Assembly (NCBI GenBank): GCA_946616385.1
Contig: CAMOIZ010000002.1
Span: 1 to 32,929 of the forward strand
Origin: an uncultured Bacteroidales bacterium
GTDB lineage: Bacteria > Bacteroidota > Bacteroidia > Bacteroidales > UBA932
DNA: 32,929 bases
Direction: 5' to 3'
Positions 28,383 to 32,929 of this stretch are shown here, piece after piece. Made by a program: the position numbers and the translations under genes. The notes under the pieces were generated by a model. The model had not been told where the DNA came from. It ran no database searches and saw only the letters and a list, made by a program, of their open reading frames with translations. The stretch's first letter is position 1; each line of letters opens with the position of its first letter.

Positions 28383-28936
28383 AGTTTACCAAGATCAGAT
28401 TGAGGATATCCTTCCGCCACAATCTCTCCTACAGCAAGCAGGTTGCCCACAACGGCTCCGCCTGCAAGCACAAAACCGTCCGGAGAAGTCTTTACTCCGT
28501 ATTTCATGAACGGCTGCGGCTTATTGAAATCGGGATCGTACCATTTGCTGCGGTCCGGATCATATTCAACATCAGCTCCGAACACCGGCTCCCATATATG
28601 CTCTTTGTCGGACAGCAAGCCTCGGGAGAAGAATTTGCCCGTTGCCAGTACAAACCGGTCGGCCTGCAGCGCATCATCGCCCAGATTCCGGGTATGCACT
28701 GATTTCACCCGCCCGTCTTCGATCAAGGCGCCTACGGCACGATCGCCACGAAGGACGGTCACGCCTCTGCGCTGGAGTTCCGCCAGCCGGGCATAAGGCG
28801 TAGCGGATCCGCTCACGGAAAGAGAAAGACCTTCCGACACGATGGCCACCTTCAGGCCGGAATCGCAAAGTTGTGCAGCGGCCGAACATCCTGCCCAGCC
28901 GCCTCCTATTATCACGACATCAAATTTCATTGCCAT
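28379..28936 (-). CDS. glpB: Shortened anaerobic glycerol-3-phosphate dehydrogenase subunit B homologue
   Basis: MKFDVVIIGGGWAGCSAAAQLCDSGLKVAIVSEG FAD Rossmann start, then TRNLGDDALQADRFVLATGKFFSRGLLSDKEHIWEPVFGADV and FMKYGVKTSPDG, as in GlpB; placed between glpA and glpC. Only 185 aa. Confidence 0.82.
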   Translation of the reverse strand: MAMKFDVVIIGGGWAGCSAAAQLCDSGLKVAIVSEGLSLSVSGSATPYARLAELQRRGVTVLRGDRAVGALIEDGRVKSVHTRNLGDDALQADRFVLATGKFFSRGLLSDKEHIWEPVFGADVEYDPDRSKWYDPDFNKPQPFMKYGVKTSPDGFVLAGGAVVGNLLAVGEIVAEGYPQSDLGKL

Positions 28937-30458
28937 CGACTTTATGCATATATTCGGCTTCGCGCAAGGTGTCTCCCCAAAGCACAGGAGTCATGCCTTT
29001 CCAACGTTCCTGCCTGTATTCATATACAAGTTCATCTGCGGATGCCTCCACATACTCCGCGAGCACGCGAGCCACTTTACGGATGCAGAAAGAGCCCTGG
29101 CAGGTGCCCATTCCGATACGGGTATGCCTGCGCAGATCGGAGATATTCCTGACACCGAAGTTCTTCACGGCATATTCGATCTCGGCCCTCGTAACATTCT
29201 CACACTCACAGAGAATCTCTCCGCCTTTCTCAAAATCCATCTTGCCGATCTCGGTGCCATGCCTTCCTATGGCCGCCCTTTTGTTGAACGGGTCCTTGAA
29301 TCCGGGTTTCCTGCCTTCGGAGCCCGGCAGAGGCCGATTTGCCGTCTCGCAGACAGCAGTTGAACCGAGTTTGCGGCAGATCAGGTCCGTCGCCATCTCC
29401 GCCATCAGACGGGCAGTGGTAAGTTTTCCTCCCGTAATTGTGATGAGTCCGGGCACACCGTCGCGCTCCTCGTGGTCGAGCAGCACTATGCCGCGGCTCA
29501 CGTTGCGCCCGTCTCCGGCAGGATCGGCCACAACCAGAGGACGCACTCCGGCATAGGCGCGTATTATGCGCGTACGGGCAAGAGAAGGCACCAGCTTCTC
29601 TCCTTCCCGCATCAGCAGATCCACCTCGGCGGGAGTGGCGTGCATGTCGTCGCATGCGTCCATGGGGACTTTGTCGGAAGTGGTACCAAGTACGCTCACC
29701 ACATCCCCGGGCACAAGTATATCGGCATTGGCAGGTTTTCGGCAGCGGTTGATCACCATGTTCGCAACCCTGTGTCCATATATCACAAGGGCCCCCTTGC
29801 TGGGCATCATGCCAATCCTGACTCCGGCAGCGGCTGCAATATCCGCAGTCCATATTCCTGCTGCCAAAACCACCTCTTTGGCACGCAGTACATCGCCTTT
29901 CGAGGTCTTCACACCAACCACGCGCCCATCTTCCTTTACCAGAGAAGCCACCGCGGTGAATTTAAGGATCTCCGCGCCATGCCTCTGGGCGTCGAGAATA
30001 TGGGCGTCTACCAGACGGAAAGGATCCACCGCAGCATCGGGCACTTTTACGGCACCGATAATCGCCGGATTGATTGCCGGCTCCATCCTAAGTGCCTCGG
30101 CAGGATCTATGGCCTGAGCGTCGATTCCGGCTTCCCTGCATTTGGCAATGAAATTTGCCTGATAATCCAGGCCATCTTCCGGAAGAGAAATGAAAAGACC
30201 ATCCGTCGGTTCCACGCAGTTGGAAGCTATGCGGCGCAGGATGCGGTTCTCGCGTATGCATTCTTCGGCTCCTTCCCTGTCGGTCACTGCGTAGCGTGCG
30301 CCGCTGTGAAGCAGGCCGTGATTGCGTCCCGATGCTCCGTCGCAGATATCCCCGCGCTCTATCAGAAGCGACGAGAGACCGCGCAACGCACAGTCTCTCA
30401 ACGTGGCGGCGCCAGTGATGCCACCGCCTATTATGATAACATCATATTCTTTCTGCAT
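28920..30458 (-). CDS. glpA: Anaerobic glycerol-3-phosphate dehydrogenase subunit A
   Basis: DVIIIGGGITGAATLRDCALRGLSSLLIERGD FAD-dependent G3P dehydrogenase motif; C-terminal BFD-like [2Fe-2S] region CECENVT...RIGMGTCQGSFC. Confidence 0.94.
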   Translation of the reverse strand: MQKEYDVIIIGGGITGAATLRDCALRGLSSLLIERGDICDGASGRNHGLLHSGARYAVTDREGAEECIRENRILRRIASNCVEPTDGLFISLPEDGLDYQANFIAKCREAGIDAQAIDPAEALRMEPAINPAIIGAVKVPDAAVDPFRLVDAHILDAQRHGAEILKFTAVASLVKEDGRVVGVKTSKGDVLRAKEVVLAAGIWTADIAAAAGVRIGMMPSKGALVIYGHRVANMVINRCRKPANADILVPGDVVSVLGTTSDKVPMDACDDMHATPAEVDLLMREGEKLVPSLARTRIIRAYAGVRPLVVADPAGDGRNVSRGIVLLDHEERDGVPGLITITGGKLTTARLMAEMATDLICRKLGSTAVCETANRPLPGSEGRKPGFKDPFNKRAAIGRHGTEIGKMDFEKGGEILCECENVTRAEIEYAVKNFGVRNISDLRRHTRIGMGTCQGSFCIRKVARVLAEYVEASADELVYEYRQERWKGMTPVLWGDTLREAEYMHKVDGNEI

Positions 30459-30462
30459 TCAG

Positions 30463-31602
30463 TTATCTCCCCTTGTACATGTCGTCGTAATACTTCTGGT
30501 AGTCACCGGAAGTTACGTTGTCCATCCACTCCTGATTGTCGAGATACCAACGGACGGTCTTCTCGATGCCTTCCTCGAACTGGAGACTGGGCTCCCATCC
30601 AAGTTCGCGCTGGAGTTTTGAGGAATCGATCGCATATCGGAGATCATGCCCGGCGCGGTCGGTTACGTATGTGATCAGATCCATATCGGCGCCTTCCGGA
30701 CGTCCGAGCAAGCGGTCCACAGTGGCAATCAGCACCTTTATGATGTCTATGTTTTTCCACTCGTTGAAACCGCCGATATTGTAGGTATCCCCCACCTTGC
30801 CCTCATTGAAGATCAGGTCGATCGCGCGGGCATGGTCTTCAACATACAGCCAGTCGCGCACATTCTCGCCCTTTCCGTAGACCGGAAGGGGTTTGCGGTG
30901 ACGTATATTGTTGATGAACAGAGGAATAAGCTTCTCGGGGAACTGATAAGGGCCGTAATTATTAGAGCAGTTCGTAACGATTGTAGGCATTCCGTAGGTG
31001 TCGTGGAATGCGCGTACGAAATGGTCGGAAGAAGCCTTGGCGGCACTGTACGGGCTGTGCGGCTGATACTTGAGGTCTTCCGTAAAGAACTTCTCGCCAT
31101 AGGCAAGATGGTGTTTTCCGGAGGAAGCCTTGGTCGTGAACGGAGGTTCGAGTCCTTCGGGATGAGTCATTTCGAGAGCTCCGTAAACCTCATCCGTGGA
31201 GATGTGATAGAAACGTTTTCCCTCGTACTTTTCCGGCAGGCTTTCCCAATAGAGTTTCGCCGCCTGAAGCATGCTGAGGGTACCCATCACGTTCGTACGG
31301 GCGAAAGTGAACGGGTCCTTTATGCTGCGGTCCACATGGCTCTCGGCTGCGAGATGGATCACTCCGTCAACCTTTTCTTCCTGCATCAGGGCGTAAATAG
31401 TATCGAAGTCGCAGATGTCCGCCTTTACGAAGCGATAATTGGGAGCGTTCTCGATATCCTTGAGATTTGCCAGATTCCCGGCATAAGTCAGTTTGTCGAC
31501 ATTGATAATCCTGCAGTCAGGATATTTGTTCACGAAAAGACGCACGACATGGCTTCCGATGAAACCTGCGCCGCCAGTGATGATTACTGCCTTGTGATTC
31601 AT
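30463..31602 (-). CDS. rfbB: dTDP-glucose 4,6-dehydratase
   Basis: IITGGAGFIGSHVVRLFVNKYPD, HLAAESHVDRSI, HISTDEVYG, PYSAAKASSDHFVRA, TNCSNNYGPYQFPEKLIPL. Confidence 0.95.
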   Translation of the reverse strand: MNHKAVIITGGAGFIGSHVVRLFVNKYPDCRIINVDKLTYAGNLANLKDIENAPNYRFVKADICDFDTIYALMQEEKVDGVIHLAAESHVDRSIKDPFTFARTNVMGTLSMLQAAKLYWESLPEKYEGKRFYHISTDEVYGALEMTHPEGLEPPFTTKASSGKHHLAYGEKFFTEDLKYQPHSPYSAAKASSDHFVRAFHDTYGMPTIVTNCSNNYGPYQFPEKLIPLFINNIRHRKPLPVYGKGENVRDWLYVEDHARAIDLIFNEGKVGDTYNIGGFNEWKNIDIIKVLIATVDRLLGRPEGADMDLITYVTDRAGHDLRYAIDSSKLQRELGWEPSLQFEEGIEKTVRWYLDNQEWMDNVTSGDYQKYYDDMYKGR

Positions 31603-31623
31603 TCCAAATTGGTTAAGTTTCCA

Positions 31624-31654
31624 CAAATATAACTAATAATTCCCGACGTTCAAA
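31624..31654 (-). promoter_or_regulatory. Promoter of rfbB-glpABC
   Basis: Reverse strand TTTG (31654-31651), 19-nt spacer, TATATTTG (31631-31624); ATG at 31602. Confidence 0.7.
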
Positions 31655-31657
31655 AAA

Positions 31658-32626
31658 TCATTCTTTACTCAGGCCGCTCACCTTCCTTGTCTGATACAGT
31701 TCATATGAGTTCACGAGATTGTGCCAGATCGCATACAGTCCGCCGGCTACCGACGTAACGGGCGTCATATAATTGAATCCGAGCCAGATGATGAAACCGG
31801 TGTTCTTCTGGCCAAGGGCCTGCCCGGCGGTGATCGATTCGGATCGCCCGTAACGCCGCGCAACGCGCCTGCCCAGCCAGAACTGGAAAATACAGCATAT
31901 CAAGGAGACAAGGGCAATCCCCAGCACAACGACAAGCCCTATATGACTGCCCACAAGGGCCCCTGTAGCAAGCGATATGGCAAAGGTGAGCCCGAAAGCC
32001 CAGACATAGAATGCCCATCCTGCGTAACGGGCCAGCCAACGCTGGAGGCCGGGGAAGAAATACCGGATGAACCATGCAAGGAGACAGGGAAGCACGAGTA
32101 TGGAGAACACTCTCCTTATTATTGCGAAGAAATATGAAAAAAAGCCGACCTCGACAGTAGGATGCACCAAAGGAATCATCAGCGGTATCAGAAGGGATGC
32201 CAGCAGGTCTGCAAGCACTGTATATGTCATTATTCCGGGCAGGCTTCCACCTATTTTGGATGTAATGACTCCGGCAGCTGCAGCAGTCGGACAGATGAAG
32301 CATAGCATTGCGCACTCGGTGAGAATCCGCCCTCCCCCGTCCGGAAGGCCGGTCGCAATGAAAGCGAAGGCCGCAAACAACACGGCCTGCACCGCTATCA
32401 GCTCAAAATGCCATTTGTGAAAATGAAGGTCCGACGGCGCGACGACATTCAACTGCAGAAAGAGCATCACACTGATCAGGACGGGCTGCACCTTGCGGGC
32501 AATGTTCATATAGCCGGTTTCGCTGAAAGACGGCACGTAATGAAGTATAAGGTAAATAGCCGCTCCGGTCGTCATTGCGATAGGCAGCATCCAGTCTTTG
32601 AGGAATCTTATCTCTTTCTCCAGCAT
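31658..32626 (-). CDS. Bile acid:sodium symporter (SBF/BASS)-like membrane transporter
   Basis: About nine hydrophobic segments; CFICPTAAAAGVITSKIGG and GQALGQKNTGFIIWLGFNYMTPVTSVAGGLYAIWHN resemble SBF-family proteins. Start set at MLEKEIRFL. Confidence 0.75.
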   Translation of the reverse strand: MLEKEIRFLKDWMLPIAMTTGAAIYLILHYVPSFSETGYMNIARKVQPVLISVMLFLQLNVVAPSDLHFHKWHFELIAVQAVLFAAFAFIATGLPDGGGRILTECAMLCFICPTAAAAGVITSKIGGSLPGIMTYTVLADLLASLLIPLMIPLVHPTVEVGFFSYFFAIIRRVFSILVLPCLLAWFIRYFFPGLQRWLARYAGWAFYVWAFGLTFAISLATGALVGSHIGLVVVLGIALVSLICCIFQFWLGRRVARRYGRSESITAGQALGQKNTGFIIWLGFNYMTPVTSVAGGLYAIWHNLVNSYELYQTRKVSGLSKE

Positions 32627-32634
32627 TATGGGCG

Positions 32635-32642
32635 CAAATTTA
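32635..32642 (-). promoter_or_regulatory. -7 element for SBF-like transporter
   Basis: Reverse strand TAAATTTG, 8 nt before ATG 32626. Confidence 0.5.
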
Positions 32643-32670
32643 CAAAAACTGCCATTATTCTGGATTAATA

Positions 32671-32701
32671 TTTGCATAATAAAAAAATATATTTACCTTT
32701 G
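32671..32701 (+). promoter_or_regulatory. Promoter of the terminal outer-membrane protein gene
   Basis: TTTG (32671-32674), 19-nt spacer, TACCTTTG (32694-32701). Confidence 0.7.
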
Positions 32702-32702
32702 C

Positions 32703-32726
32703 AGTGTAATAGTAGACTAATACACT
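32703..32726. repeat. 24-bp imperfect palindrome between promoter and ATG of outer-membrane protein gene
   Basis: AGTGTAATAGTA|GACTAATACACT: 10 of 12 symmetric positions pair; ends immediately before ATG 32727. Confidence 0.75.
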
Positions 32727-32929
32727 ATGTTTTTTAAGAATTCCCCCATCAAATGGTTGTCGGTGGCACTTGCTCTGGCACTCCCCTGCTTTACGGCGAA
32801 TGCCCAGAACATAATCACCGGAAAAGTGATCGACAATACGAGCCTCGCACCCGAACCGGGAGCCGTGATCCAACTTTTCGAAGGCAGCGACACCAACGAT
32901 AACATGAAAGGCTATGCCATCAGCGATTC
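32727..32929 (+). CDS. Outer-membrane beta-barrel / TonB-dependent receptor-like protein, N-terminal fragment cut by window edge
   Basis: Signal peptide MFFKNSPIKWLSVALALALPCFTANAQ followed by NIITGKVIDNTSLAPEPGAVIQLFEGSDTNDNMKGYAISD, a carboxypeptidase-regulatory-like plug extension. No stop in window, so missing from ORF track. Confidence 0.72.
   Translation, partial: MFFKNSPIKWLSVALALALPCFTANAQNIITGKVIDNTSLAPEPGAVIQLFEGSDTNDNMKGYAISD

Noticed and set aside
29472-30674. 400-aa plus-strand ORF across glpA and rfbB
   Set aside because: Fully antisense to well-supported genes; His/Arg-rich low-plausibility translation typical of shadow ORFs in moderately high GC DNA.
30646-31632. 328-aa plus-strand ORF
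   Set aside because: Antisense shadow of rfbB with no recognisable motif.
1-32929. Defence system, prophage, transposon, CRISPR or biosynthetic gene cluster
   Set aside because: No repeats in array form, no transposase/integrase, no phage structural or toxin-antitoxin motifs; the gene content is metabolic and envelope-related.

Overview
A 32.9 kb window from a Bacteroidota (probably Bacteroidales) chromosome. The phylum call is inference from gene content and repeated TAnnTTTG -7 promoter elements. It reads as housekeeping, envelope and metabolism rather than a mobile or defence island. Left to right: pgi (partial, -), GDPD lipoprotein, alpha-2-macroglobulin + PBP1C pair, GH106-like glycosidase, M28-like protein (-), TPR protein, YycJ-like MBL hydrolase, MsbA-like ABC exporter, VanZ-like protein, split Amidase_3/golvesin-type protein, aspA, mannose-1-phosphate guanylyltransferase (-), two tRNA-Lys genes, nadE (-), fabZ-like + acyl-ACP thioesterase, glpC/glpB/glpA (-), rfbB (-), SBF-type transporter (-), and the start of an outer-membrane protein. 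I found no CRISPR array, transposase, phage genes or rRNA. Most noteworthy: (i) an M28 peptidase homologue that has lost its His/Glu catalytic and metal positions; (ii) an intact but drastically shortened GlpB (185 aa) in a glpABC operon that starts 4 bp after rfbB; (iii) an apparently complete Amidase_3 catalytic set split by an inserted domain; (iv) unusually compact regulatory architecture: putative leaderless starts, palindromes abutting start codons, back-to-back divergent promoters, convergent genes sharing TTAA stops, and a terminator T-tract encoded by the opposite gene's Lys codons. I found no clearly new multi-gene system; family calls come from recalled motifs, with no database search.
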